Shown here one piece after another: positions 49,086-57,787 of a stretch of 64,000 nucleotides of DNA; the stretch's first letter is position 1; the number at the start of each line of letters is the position of its first letter. The DNA is taken from the NCBI RefSeq assembly GCF_032678705.1, contig NZ_JAVTSS010000002.1, positions 930,001 to 994,000 on the forward strand. The letters run 5' to 3'. The notes beneath the pieces are model-generated. The model saw only the letters and a program-made list of their open reading frames with translations. It had not been told where the DNA came from and ran no database searches. The translations under genes were made by a program, and so were the position numbers. The stretch comes from Pedobacter frigiditerrae. GTDB taxonomy: Bacteria; Bacteroidota; Bacteroidia; Sphingobacteriales; Sphingobacteriaceae.

Positions 49086-51893
49086 ATGAGCAATAAAAAA
49101 CTTTTTCTTTTAGATGGGATGGCGCTAATTTATAGAGCGCATTTTGCATTGAGTAAAAATCCTCGTTTTACTTCTACTGGCGTTAATACATCGGCAGTTA
49201 TGGGTTTTGCAAATACACTTTTGGAAGTCTTGAAGAAAGAAAAACCAAGTCATATCGCTGTTGTTTTTGATACTGAAGCTCCAACAGAAAGACACACAGA
49301 TTTCGTTGCTTATAAAGCACATCGAGAAGCAATGCCTGAAGATTTATCAAAAGCATTGCCATACATTTTTAAGCTAATAGAAGGCTTTAAAATCCCTGTA
49401 ATAACTAAAGATGGTTTTGAGGCAGATGATATCATCGGCACCTTGGCAAAAGAAGGAGAGCGTCAGGGATTTCAAGTCTATTGTATGACTCCTGATAAGG
49501 ATTTTGCTCAGTTGGTTTCAGAAAATATTTTCATTTACAAACCTGCTCGTATGGGTAATGAAATGGAAATTTTAGGTGTGCCTGAAATTCTAGCTAAATG
49601 GGAAATAGAAAACGTATTGCAAGTAATAGATATTTTAGGGCTATGGGGTGATGCGGTAGATAATATTCCTGGAATCCCTGGTATTGGAGAAAAAACGGCG
49701 AAATTGTTAATCAAACAATATGGCAGTATGGAAAACATCATCGCCAATAGCCACGAATTAAAAGGAAAACAAAGAGAAAATGTAGAGAATTTTGCAGAGC
49801 AAGGATTAATCTCTAAAAAACTAGCAACAATAATTTTAAATGTTCCTGTTGAATTTGATGAAACCAAATTAATATTGGAAGAACCAAGTAGGGAATTATT
49901 AGAACCACTATTCGCAGAACTAGAATTCCGTACCATCGGGAAGAGAGTTTTTGGAGAAGAATTCAGTGTAAATGATGCAAAAAGTGGTACACAACAACAA
50001 GATTTATTTGGCAACAATGTTGAAGTAAAAAGGAAAGATTTCTCGGAACAACCATCCTTATTTGATACGCCAATTGATGCAAAAAACATCAGCAATACAC
50101 CACACGAATATTTTTTAATTGATACCCCAGAAAAAAGAAAAGAATTAATCGATTTGTTGTTAACTCAACCAAGTGTTTCTTTTGATACTGAAACCACTGG
50201 AACTGATGCTAATTTGGCCGATTTGGTGGGATTATCATTCTCTATTAAGCCTGGCGAAGGATATTATATTCCAGTTCCACAAGACAGGGCGGGAGCGCAA
50301 AGCATTGTTGATGAATTTAGGGTTGTCCTCGAAAATGAAAATATCGCCAAGATTGGCCAAAATATTAAGTATGATATGTTGGTGTTTAAATGGTATGATG
50401 TTCAAGTAAAAGGAAAGCTTTTTGATACCATGTTGGCTCACTATTTAATCGACCCAGATACTCGACATAACATGGATGTTTTGTCTGAAAATTATTTAGG
50501 CTATACCCCAATTTCTATCACCACTTTAATTGGTGCAAAAGGTAAAGCGCAAGGAACAATGCGTGATGTGCCAGTAGAAAATGTAGTAGATTATGCTGCG
50601 GAAGATGCTGATGTAACCTTACAATTGGCAAATGTTTTCGAGCCTTTGCTTAAAGAGAAAAATGCCATTAAATTGGCCGAGGAAATAGAAAATCCGCTGA
50701 TTTATGTTTTGGCCGATATTGAAAAAGAAGGCGTTAAAATAGATATCGAGACTTTAAATGCTTACTCAATTGAACTGCAAACAGAAATTACAAAAGCAGA
50801 GCAAAGTGTATATGAAAAAGCAGGGCTGAAGTTTAATTTGGCTTCTCCAAAACAACTGGGTGAAGTTTTATTTGACCATTTAAAGTTAGACCCGAAGGCT
50901 AAAAAAACAAAAACAGGTCAATATCAAACTGGAGAAGATGTGTTGACTTTATTAGCTTCAAAAAGTGATATCGTACAAGATATTTTAGATTTCCGCCAGT
51001 TACAAAAACTAAAGTCAACCTATGTTGATGCTTTGCCATTATTGGTAAACCCAAAAACAGGTAGAGTTCACACCAGTTTTAATCAGGCAGTTGCCGCAAC
51101 GGGAAGATTAAGTTCTAACAACCCAAACTTACAAAATATACCGATTAGAACAGAAAGAGGTAGAGAGGTTCGTAAGGCATTTATTCCAAGAGACGAAGAC
51201 CACGTTTTGTTATCTGCCGATTATTCACAAATTGAATTGCGCATAATTGCAGAGATTAGTAAAGAAGAGAATATGTTAGATGCTTTTAGTAAGGGCATTG
51301 ACATTCATACAGCAACAGCTGCAAAAGTTTATGGAATTAGTATTGAAGAAGTAGATTCAAATCAACGTAGAAATGCAAAAGCGGTTAACTTCGGTATTAT
51401 TTATGGTCAGTCGGCGTTCGGTTTATCTCAGAATTTAAATATTCCTCGGAAAGAAGCGGCAGAAATTATAGAGCAATATTTTACACAATATCCAGGTATA
51501 AAAAGATACATGAGCGATACGATGAATTTTGCTCGTGAGAATGGATTTGTAGAAACGATAATGGGCAGGAGAAGATATTTAAGGGACATTAATTCTGCAA
51601 ATATGACTGTAAGAGGTTACGCAGAGCGAAATGCGATTAATGCGCCAATACAAGGTTCAGCGGCAGATTTAATCAAGATTGCGATGATTAATATCCATAA
51701 AGACATGCAAGAGCAAAAGCTGGAATCAAAAATGACTATGCAGGTGCATGATGAGCTTGTTTTCGACGTTCTAAAAACGGAAGTCGAGCAAATGAAAGCT
51801 ATTATTACGCATAGAATGAAGACCGCTATAAAAACAGAAGTGCCAATAGAAATTGAAATTGGCGAAGGTAATAATTGGTTAGCGGCACATTAA
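49086..51893 (+). CDS. polA: DNA polymerase I
   Basis: A 935-residue family A polymerase. The 5'-3' nuclease domain (about 1-290) has GMALIYRAHFAL and DGFEADDIIGTLA. The 3'-5' exonuclease domain (about 345-530) retains SFDTETTGT and VDYAAEDADVTL, so proofreading seems intact. The polymerase domain has motif A (LLSADYSQIELRI), motif B (RRNAKAVNFGIIYGQS) and motif C (QVHDELVFDV). It fills gaps and removes RNA primers in replication and repair. It has its own upstream region with a purine tract; the TonB-C protein gene starts 11 bases after the stop. Confidence 0.97.
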   Translation: MSNKKLFLLDGMALIYRAHFALSKNPRFTSTGVNTSAVMGFANTLLEVLKKEKPSHIAVVFDTEAPTERHTDFVAYKAHREAMPEDLSKALPYIFKLIEGFKIPVITKDGFEADDIIGTLAKEGERQGFQVYCMTPDKDFAQLVSENIFIYKPARMGNEMEILGVPEILAKWEIENVLQVIDILGLWGDAVDNIPGIPGIGEKTAKLLIKQYGSMENIIANSHELKGKQRENVENFAEQGLISKKLATIILNVPVEFDETKLILEEPSRELLEPLFAELEFRTIGKRVFGEEFSVNDAKSGTQQQDLFGNNVEVKRKDFSEQPSLFDTPIDAKNISNTPHEYFLIDTPEKRKELIDLLLTQPSVSFDTETTGTDANLADLVGLSFSIKPGEGYYIPVPQDRAGAQSIVDEFRVVLENENIAKIGQNIKYDMLVFKWYDVQVKGKLFDTMLAHYLIDPDTRHNMDVLSENYLGYTPISITTLIGAKGKAQGTMRDVPVENVVDYAAEDADVTLQLANVFEPLLKEKNAIKLAEEIENPLIYVLADIEKEGVKIDIETLNAYSIELQTEITKAEQSVYEKAGLKFNLASPKQLGEVLFDHLKLDPKAKKTKTGQYQTGEDVLTLLASKSDIVQDILDFRQLQKLKSTYVDALPLLVNPKTGRVHTSFNQAVAATGRLSSNNPNLQNIPIRTERGREVRKAFIPRDEDHVLLSADYSQIELRIIAEISKEENMLDAFSKGIDIHTATAAKVYGISIEEVDSNQRRNAKAVNFGIIYGQSAFGLSQNLNIPRKEAAEIIEQYFTQYPGIKRYMSDTMNFARENGFVETIMGRRRYLRDINSANMTVRGYAERNAINAPIQGSAADLIKIAMINIHKDMQEQKLESKMTMQVHDELVFDVLKTEVEQMKAIITHRMKTAIKTEVPIEIEIGEGNNWLAAH

Positions 51894-51904
51894 TTTATCA
51901 TAAA

Positions 51905-52780
51905 ATGAAAAGATATATCCTGCTTATTGTTTCAATTTTTACTTCATCTCTTGCTTTTGCACAAGCAAGACAAGATACCACAACCGTATACGCAAATCCA
52001 GGTTATAACAAAGATCCAATGCGCTCAAAATGGATTAGTAATGTTGAGCAAAAGGGAGAGTTTTGGGTATTAAGCTTAACAGATAAAAAGGGAGTTCTGA
52101 GAGAAAAAATCAGCTTTGCTGATAAAAAATTGGAAGTGAGAAAAGGACCTTATACTTTCTATGAAAATGGAGTAATAAAAGAAGAAGGTAATTATGAAAA
52201 AGGATATAAAAACGGCGAATGGCATTACTATTATCCAAATCAGCAATTGTTTGAAAACGTAAACTATACTTACGATAAATATAATGGAGATTTTAAGGCC
52301 TATTGGGATAATGGCGATTTAAAAAAAGAAGGCGATTATGTAATGGGTACTAAAACTGGAAATTGGAAAATGTTTTACAAAGGCAAAAAGCTGGCGGCCA
52401 ACGAAGAGTATGATGAAAAAGGGAAGGTAGTTGATGGGATTTATTTTGACCAAGAGGGTAATAGTGTAAAAAGAAACATTTTGTTCGAATTACCAAGTTA
52501 TCCAGGCGGAATGCAGGCGTTTTATCAGTTTTTGGGTAGAGAAATCAGGTATCCAGCAAATGCTCAAAAAAATAAAATTGAAGGAACTGTAAAACTAGAA
52601 TTTACAGTAATGAAAGATGGTAAATTGGAAGATGTTAAGGTAAAAGAAAGTCCTGATGCTGATTTAAGTAGTGAAGCATTACGTGTTTTTAGAACTTCGA
52701 TGAATTGGTTACCCGCAAAAGAATTAGGTGAGCCTGTAAAAATTAGGTATACGATTCCAATTAGGTTTTCTTTGAGATAA
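51905..52780 (+). CDS. MORN-repeat protein with C-terminal TonB domain
   Basis: A 291-residue exported protein. Signal peptide MKRYILLIVSIFTSSLAFA; then MORN-like repeats (about 70-165; ENGVIKEEGNYEKGYKNGEW, DNGDLKKEGDYVMGTKTGNW) as in the YwqK family; then a TonB C-terminal domain (about 200-291) with YPGGMQAFYQFLGREIRYPANAQ and GTVKLEFTVMKDGKLEDVKV. The ATG 51905 was chosen because it starts the signal peptide; the frame is open 10 codons upstream inside polA. It may transduce energy to outer-membrane receptors, but it lacks the usual N-terminal TM plus Pro-rich linker of TonB, so a non-TonB role is also possible. Confidence 0.85.
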   Translation: MKRYILLIVSIFTSSLAFAQARQDTTTVYANPGYNKDPMRSKWISNVEQKGEFWVLSLTDKKGVLREKISFADKKLEVRKGPYTFYENGVIKEEGNYEKGYKNGEWHYYYPNQQLFENVNYTYDKYNGDFKAYWDNGDLKKEGDYVMGTKTGNWKMFYKGKKLAANEEYDEKGKVVDGIYFDQEGNSVKRNILFELPSYPGGMQAFYQFLGREIRYPANAQKNKIEGTVKLEFTVMKDGKLEDVKVKESPDADLSSEALRVFRTSMNWLPAKELGEPVKIRYTIPIRFSLR

Positions 52781-52842
52781 AGATTAACTTCATTTAATCT
52801 TCATTAGTATTAATGAAGTTTACATCAAAATTAAAACCAACC

Positions 52843-53190
52843 ATGAAAAAATTATTAAGCATTCTCGCCATTGCAGTACTAGGGATTAGTACTACTTTCG
52901 CTCAAACCTCTGTTTCTGCAACAGTAAAACAAACACCTGCTCAGGTAAAAGTTACTGCCAAAACACCAGTAACAGTTAAAAAGGTAGTTGCCGTAAAGCC
53001 TACAGTGCCTGTTGTGGCAAATAAAGTAGTGAAAAAAGTAACGGTTACTACGCCGACTAAAAAAGATGGCACAGCAGACATGCGTTACAAAGTTAACAAA
53101 GAAACAAAAGTTGTAGTGGCTGGTCCTAAGAAAAAGGACGGTACTGCCGATATGCGCTATAAAGTAAATAAAGCAGCAAAGAAAAACTAA
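52843..53190 (+). CDS. Small exported Lys/Val/Thr-rich protein with a duplicated KKDGTADMRYKVNK motif
   Basis: A 115-residue protein with signal peptide (MKKLLSILAIAVLGISTTFAQ). The middle is a low-complexity chain of Val, Lys, Thr and Pro (VTAKTPVTVKKVVAVKP). The C-terminal third has two copies of the 14-residue motif KKDGTADMRYKVNK, separated by about 13 residues. The ATG at 52843 was preferred over 52813. Function unknown; the exact repeat suggests a binding module. A terminator follows at 53211-53245. Confidence 0.8.
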   Translation: MKKLLSILAIAVLGISTTFAQTSVSATVKQTPAQVKVTAKTPVTVKKVVAVKPTVPVVANKVVKKVTVTTPTKKDGTADMRYKVNKETKVVVAGPKKKDGTADMRYKVNKAAKKN

Positions 53191-53210
53191 GTCATAACTA
53201 GTTGTTAAGT

Positions 53211-53245
53211 AAAAGCCTTTCAGAAAATTTCTGAAAGGCTTTTTT
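53211..53245. terminator. Bidirectional terminator
   Basis: AAAAGCCTTTCAGAAA and TTTCTGAAAGGCTTTT form a 16-bp stem with almost no loop beyond the apical bases, followed by T residues. It lies between convergent genes. Confidence 0.85.
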
Positions 53246-53922
53246 TATAAAATTATAGTTTCGCCTATGGCTGGTAACAATAGTGTCTTTTGCGCTCTTT
53301 TAAAACTTTCTATAGCAACTTTACTATCTATTTCAATTACCGGAAAGGTATCATAATGTACGCCTATTACTTTATCGCAATTCACATAATTTGAAGCGAT
53401 GACAGCATCATCAGTATCCATTGTATAATTACCACCGATAGGTAAAATGGCATAGTTTAATTTATAAAGCTCGGCTAACAATTTCATTTCAACAGTTAAG
53501 CCGGTATCGCCAGCAAAATAAATTTGTTTTCCTTCTAGCTCTAAAACAAAGCCAGCTGGATTACCTCCATAGCTGCCATCGGGTAAACCTGCAGAGTGTG
53601 TTGCCCAAACCATTCTTACGGTTCCAAAATCGAAAGTATATTTTCCGTAATTCATTGGATGTACATTTTCTACACCTTGTTTCATTACCCAGCCAATAAC
53701 TTCTGGCATAGCAATAACTTGAGCTTTGGTTTGTTTAGCTAGTTCAATTAAATCGCCAACATGATCGCCATGACCGTGGCTTACCAGAATATAATCTGCT
53801 TCAATTTTGCTAATATCAATATCTTTAGCCAATGGGTTTTGACTAATAAATGGGTCAAATAATAATTTTGTAGTCTCAGTTTCTATTAAAAAACTAGATT
53901 GACCGTAATATGTGTATTTCAT
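53245..53922 (-). CDS. Metallo-beta-lactamase-fold metal-dependent hydrolase (UPF0173-like)
   Basis: A 225-residue MBL-fold enzyme. The metal motif HGHGDHVGD is near residue 48, preceded by FDPFISQNP, and FAGDTG carries the bridging Asp. The short length and N-terminal MKYTYYGQSSFLIE are typical of the UPF0173 group. I use ATG at 53922; an in-frame ATG at 53964 adds 14 residues encoded by a word tract. Substrate unknown. Confidence 0.9.
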   Translation of the reverse strand: MKYTYYGQSSFLIETETTKLLFDPFISQNPLAKDIDISKIEADYILVSHGHGDHVGDLIELAKQTKAQVIAMPEVIGWVMKQGVENVHPMNYGKYTFDFGTVRMVWATHSAGLPDGSYGGNPAGFVLELEGKQIYFAGDTGLTVEMKLLAELYKLNYAILPIGGNYTMDTDDAVIASNYVNCDKVIGVHYDTFPVIEIDSKVAIESFKRAQKTLLLPAIGETIIL

Positions 53923-53929
53923 TCTTTTT

Positions 53930-53962
53930 GAGATTTGAGCATTGAGATGTGCGATATGAGAC
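53930..53962. repeat. Word tract (GAGATTTGAG / TCTCAAATC type)
   Basis: Words GAGATTTGAG, ATTGAGATG and GCGATATGAG repeat with a period of about 8-10. It is the reverse complement of the right half of the tract at 40252-40280. It lies directly upstream of the hydrolase start and is in frame with it. Confidence 0.45.
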
Positions 53963-54018
53963 AAGTTTTGTTAGCCTTGAACCAGTTTTATAGAAATGAA
54001 TATTGAAGAATGCATGAA

Positions 54019-54052
54019 AACCTTCAGCCTTCTACCCTCCGCCTTCAACCTT
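54019..54052. repeat. Word tract (CCTTCAGCCTTC)
   Basis: CCTTCAGCC, TTCTACCCTCC and GCCTTCAACC are the reverse-complement counterpart of the GAGGGTTGAGAG tract at 40210-40242. It precedes the YbaB stop. Confidence 0.4.
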
Positions 54053-54357
54053 TAAGAGCCAAACATTCCGCCTAAACCACCAAGCATACTTTGAGTTGCG
54101 GCTTGCATTTCGGTTGCGCTAACTTGTTCGGCCTGTGCCAAGGCTTTGTTTACGGCAGTTAATAAAAGTTCTTCTAATTCTTCTCTATCTGCAGCTGCGA
54201 AAAAGCCTTCTTCAATCTCTATGGCAGTAATAGCTTTATTTGCAGTTGCTGTAACTTTTATTGCACCGCCTTCAACTTCACCAAATACAGAAACGGTGTC
54301 TAATCTTTTTTTAATTTCTTCTGCCTGCTTTTGGGCAGCCATTAATTTATCGAACAT
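54052..54357 (-). CDS. YbaB/EbfC family nucleoid-associated protein
   Basis: A 101-residue YbaB-type DNA-binding protein with the conserved N-terminal helix (MFDKLMAAQKQAEEIKKRLD), the beta strands (GGAIKVTATANKAITAIEI) and the C-terminal helix LLLTAVNKALAQAEQ. Ends in a short Gly/Phe tail (GGLGGMFGS). It forms dimers that bind the nucleoid. It stands alone and is not next to dnaX or recR as in many genomes. Confidence 0.92.
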   Translation of the reverse strand: MFDKLMAAQKQAEEIKKRLDTVSVFGEVEGGAIKVTATANKAITAIEIEEGFFAAADREELEELLLTAVNKALAQAEQVSATEMQAATQSMLGGLGGMFGS

Positions 54358-54421
54358 GCTATTTTGTTTTTATTTATAATCGAAAATAGTAGAAAATTGT
54401 TTTAAAAATATCCTTAGGAAC

Positions 54422-54453
54422 AAAAAAAGCTGCATCCCATTGGAATACAGCTT
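54422..54453 (-). terminator. Rho-independent terminator of the DUF4394 gene
   Basis: On the minus strand AAGCTGTATTCC and GGGATGCAGCTT form an imperfect stem followed by a run of T. Confidence 0.65.
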
Positions 54454-54473
54454 CAAAACATAGAGATAATATC

Positions 54474-56006
54474 TTAAAGTCTAAGGCCTAAAGTAAAACT
54501 TGTTACAGCGTTTGGAATCTCTCTTCCAGCAGTTGCTGCACCGGTTGTTAAGTTGATGGTATATAATTTAGTAGCTGTACCAACAGTTAAAATAGCATAA
54601 GCTGTATCTGTTGCGCCAGAACTTACAATATCAAAGCCCGAGGTACTTTCTACATTAATGCCTAAAGCGCCAACTTCTGTTAAAGTGCCTACATTTGCAT
54701 CTTGAGTATAAAGTTTATCAGTATTGTGGTCTATTACATAGAGTTTGGTACTTGTTGCGCCAGAAAAATTGCTAGTGTATGCCGCTGCACTAACCGATGG
54801 TGTACCTGGTGCTAAAATCCCGTCTACCATAAATACTGAACCATCTGTATTTATTCTTAAATTCTGACCAGTGTTACTAACCACACGAATTTTATCTACT
54901 GTTGGGTTAAAGTCAAATCCAAAACTAGTACCTAGTAACAGCGTTGAAAGTGTGCCCGAGCCTACTTGTGTAAACGCACCTGTTCCGATATTAACTGCAT
55001 ATAAACGGCTCGTACTGCCTAAAGCAAAAATTTGTCCATTTATAGGCCTAAAATCCATACCAACAATAGTCTCTCCAGCTTGTAAGCCAGTAATTGCTTT
55101 AACTATTGGGGCTTCTGTATTTTTGGGATTAAAAATTAATAAGTTATTTGCGCTAGTAGTAGCATAAGCTGCAGCATTGCTAGAAATTGCAATACCTTGG
55201 ATTGTTAAGCCGTTGGCAAATTCACCGGCTAAGGTTGCTTTGCCTGTGTTAACATCAATAGTGAACAATTTATAAATCCCACCGATTAATCCGGTGGCAA
55301 TTGCGTTTGTATTTTTTGGAGAAATATCAAAACTTACCGAAGTTCCTAATTCTGCCATTAGGCTTCCAACCTCAACCAATGTTCCATTGTTAGGTGGGTC
55401 TTGTTTGTATAATTTTTTGGTGGTTAAATCTATATCAAAAAGTACCGTGCTTGTTGCGCCAGCTTCGCTATTGGTATAAGCTACGCCAGAAATAATTGCA
55501 CCAGCGGCACCGTTGATTGAACCATCTGTAGCAGCGACTAAACCTGTTTCTGGATTTAAGCGTAAGTTCTGCCCCGTATTAGAAACCAATCTAATTCTAT
55601 CTACTGTTGGGTTGAAGTTTAAACTAACCGCGGTACCTGCAATTGCTGGTGTAAAAGCTGTGGTAGAAACTGCTCTTGCCGCTCCTGTGGTAACATTAAT
55701 TACATAAAGTTTGCTGGCATCACTTACACCGTATAATTCTCCTGTAGCTGGCCTAAAGTCTACACTTAACATTTTTTCAGTACCTGTTAAGCCAGTAATA
55801 GCTACTGAGCTGATTTGAGTTTTTACGCTTTTACCATTAAATAATTTGATGGTATTGTTAGAAAGTACGTAGAACTCCACATCTGGGCCTACCAAAGGTA
55901 AAGTGATAATCGTTTTTTCTTTTTTGCAAGAAATTATCGCAATGGTAAACATTAAGGCGAACAAGTATTTACCGATTAGTAATGGTTTTAAGTTAAAGTT
56001 TTTCAT
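54474..56006 (-). CDS. Lipoprotein with two DUF4394 domains
   Basis: A 510-residue protein with a lipoprotein signal (ALMFTIAIISCKKEK; Cys about 27). Two DUF4394 domains follow, about 45-275 and 280-500, each with a segment of the type FNPTVDRIRLVSNTGQNLR and a preceding MDFRPINGQIFALG-type strand. The two halves are clearly an internal duplication. Fold likely a beta-propeller; role unknown, outer-membrane or surface location inferred from the lipobox. It has a terminator (54422-54453) directly downstream. Confidence 0.85.
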   Translation of the reverse strand: MKNFNLKPLLIGKYLFALMFTIAIISCKKEKTIITLPLVGPDVEFYVLSNNTIKLFNGKSVKTQISSVAITGLTGTEKMLSVDFRPATGELYGVSDASKLYVINVTTGAARAVSTTAFTPAIAGTAVSLNFNPTVDRIRLVSNTGQNLRLNPETGLVAATDGSINGAAGAIISGVAYTNSEAGATSTVLFDIDLTTKKLYKQDPPNNGTLVEVGSLMAELGTSVSFDISPKNTNAIATGLIGGIYKLFTIDVNTGKATLAGEFANGLTIQGIAISSNAAAYATTSANNLLIFNPKNTEAPIVKAITGLQAGETIVGMDFRPINGQIFALGSTSRLYAVNIGTGAFTQVGSGTLSTLLLGTSFGFDFNPTVDKIRVVSNTGQNLRINTDGSVFMVDGILAPGTPSVSAAAYTSNFSGATSTKLYVIDHNTDKLYTQDANVGTLTEVGALGINVESTSGFDIVSSGATDTAYAILTVGTATKLYTINLTTGAATAGREIPNAVTSFTLGLRL

Positions 56007-56081
56007 GATTTTAATTTTTTAGTTCTTATCTAAATGCAGATACGAACTTTTACAACTTACGGATTTACAACCTATAAGAAT

Positions 56082-57152
56082 TTATTTTCTCGGCTTTGCT
56101 CTTTCATATTGCGATGGCCACTTTACATCATCATCCAATTCAAAGGCAGCATGTAAGGGGAAGTAAGGGTCTCTCAAAAATTCCCTAGCTAAAAATATTA
56201 AATCCGCTTGACCATTTTGTAAAATTTCTTCAGCTTGCTTAGCATTGGTAATTAGACCAACTGCCCCTGTCGTTATAGCTGTTTCCTTTTTAATAGCTGC
56301 TGCAAACTCAACTTGATAACCAGGTTTTAAAGGTATTTGTTGTGCTAACGTTAAACCGCCAGAAGAAGTATCAATTACATCAACTCCTTTTTCTTTTAGC
56401 AGAGCCGATAAACGAATTGATTCCTCCAAACTCCAACCACCTTCTGCCCAGTCTGTAGCCGAAATACGAACGAACAATGGATTTTCTACTGGCCAAACTT
56501 CTTGTACAGCTTCTACGGTTTCCATTAATAAACGAATTCTATTCTCGAAACTACCGCCATAATTATCAGTCCTTTTATTGCTAATTGGCGATAAAAATTG
56601 ATGCTGCAAATAACCATGGGCAGCGTGAATTTCTATTACTTTAAATCCTGCTTTAATTGCTCTAACTGTTGCGGCTTTAAAATCTGCCTTTACTTTTTCA
56701 ATGCCTTCAATATCTAAGGCAATTGGTATTTTATCTGTCGGATTAAACACCTCTGCACTTGCAGATAAAGTATCCCAACCGCCGTTTGCTTTGTCCAACT
56801 GTAATGGGTTTTCCCATGGGATATCAAAACTTGCTTTTCGCCCAGCATGAGCTAATTGAATACCAGCTATAGAACCATTTTGATGGATGAAACCTACGAT
56901 TTCTTTAAATTTTTCGATATGTTCATCTTTCCAAATGCCTAGGTCGCCAACAGAGATTCTAGCTTCTGGAGAAACGCCAGTTGCCTCAAAAATAATTAAG
57001 CCAGCACCGCCAACAGCACGACTACCTAAATGGACCAAATGCCAATTGTTAGGGAAACCATCAACTGCAGAATATTCGCACATTGGCGAAACCACAATTC
57101 TATTTTTTACTTCTATGTTTTTTATTTTGAGAGGAGAGAAAAGTAACGACAT
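56082..57152 (-). CDS. NADH:flavin oxidoreductase, old yellow enzyme family (YqjM/NamA-like)
   Basis: A 356-residue FMN-dependent ene-reductase. C25 in VSPMCEYSA corresponds to the flavin-tuning Cys of YqjM, and the substrate-binding His pair is in EIHAAHGYLQHQFLSP. Length fits the short thermophilic-like OYE class. These enzymes reduce activated C=C bonds in xenobiotics and oxidative products, using NAD(P)H. No operon partner is adjacent. Confidence 0.92.
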   Translation of the reverse strand: MSLLFSPLKIKNIEVKNRIVVSPMCEYSAVDGFPNNWHLVHLGSRAVGGAGLIIFEATGVSPEARISVGDLGIWKDEHIEKFKEIVGFIHQNGSIAGIQLAHAGRKASFDIPWENPLQLDKANGGWDTLSASAEVFNPTDKIPIALDIEGIEKVKADFKAATVRAIKAGFKVIEIHAAHGYLQHQFLSPISNKRTDNYGGSFENRIRLLMETVEAVQEVWPVENPLFVRISATDWAEGGWSLEESIRLSALLKEKGVDVIDTSSGGLTLAQQIPLKPGYQVEFAAAIKKETAITTGAVGLITNAKQAEEILQNGQADLIFLAREFLRDPYFPLHAAFELDDDVKWPSQYERAKPRK

Positions 57153-57306
57153 ATTCTAAATTTTTTTGGCAAATTAACAACAAGGAAATGGATTTGTTTC
57201 TATCGTTTAAATATCCAAACAATGTAATGACAAGTAATAAATTGTAGATTGATGAATGGTTATATTGTTGCTTAGATAGCCTCCGGTTACCTAAAATTTA
57301 AATTTA

Positions 57307-57783
57307 TTAGATGGTGAACTCATCCAAAACTTTCCATTTCCCACCATCTATTTGTTCTATTAGATTGATTCTGTTAAAGAATAATGTTGTTGGTAATTGA
57401 TAAGATTTAATTTCTTCAAAAATGGAATCAGTACAAGTTGAGTTTCTAGGATGCATCAATGTGATATGTGGGAAATGTTTTCTAGGAGAGATAAGAATGG
57501 CATTCCTTAAATTATGAAAATCATTGTTATTTTCTTTCGCAGGGATTAATACACCCTTCCCGTTTTCAAATCGTATCACTTTATTAAATGAAATTTCAAT
57601 AGGCTTATCAATTTTTAGGGCTTGAATATTCGATACAACTTTTTCAAGGTCTTTAAGTTCATCTTCTCTACAAAGTGTTACATGAGCAGCAATTAAAGCT
57701 TGTTGTATCGGGTTAAATTTAGCCCTTATTTCTTCGATGGTTTCGTTTTCTACAAATAAAGTGAGTTGCCTTCTCGTTTCCAT
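57307..57783 (-). CDS. 2'-5' RNA ligase family (LigT-like 2H phosphoesterase) protein
   Basis: A 158-residue 2H phosphoesterase. The two HxT motifs are HVTLCRE (H34) and HITLMHPR (H106). Members hydrolyse cyclic phosphates or ligate RNA 2'-5' ends; the exact activity is not predictable. The gene lies 4 bases downstream of the M28 peptidase gene, so the two form an operon. Confidence 0.88.
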   Translation of the reverse strand: METRRQLTLFVENETIEEIRAKFNPIQQALIAAHVTLCREDELKDLEKVVSNIQALKIDKPIEISFNKVIRFENGKGVLIPAKENNNDFHNLRNAILISPRKHFPHITLMHPRNSTCTDSIFEEIKSYQLPTTLFFNRINLIEQIDGGKWKVLDEFTI

Positions 57784-57787
57784 CTTA

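Noticed and set aside
49535..50095. 186-codon minus-strand frame within polA
   Set aside because: Shadow of polA with Ser/Phe/Leu-rich composition and no motifs.
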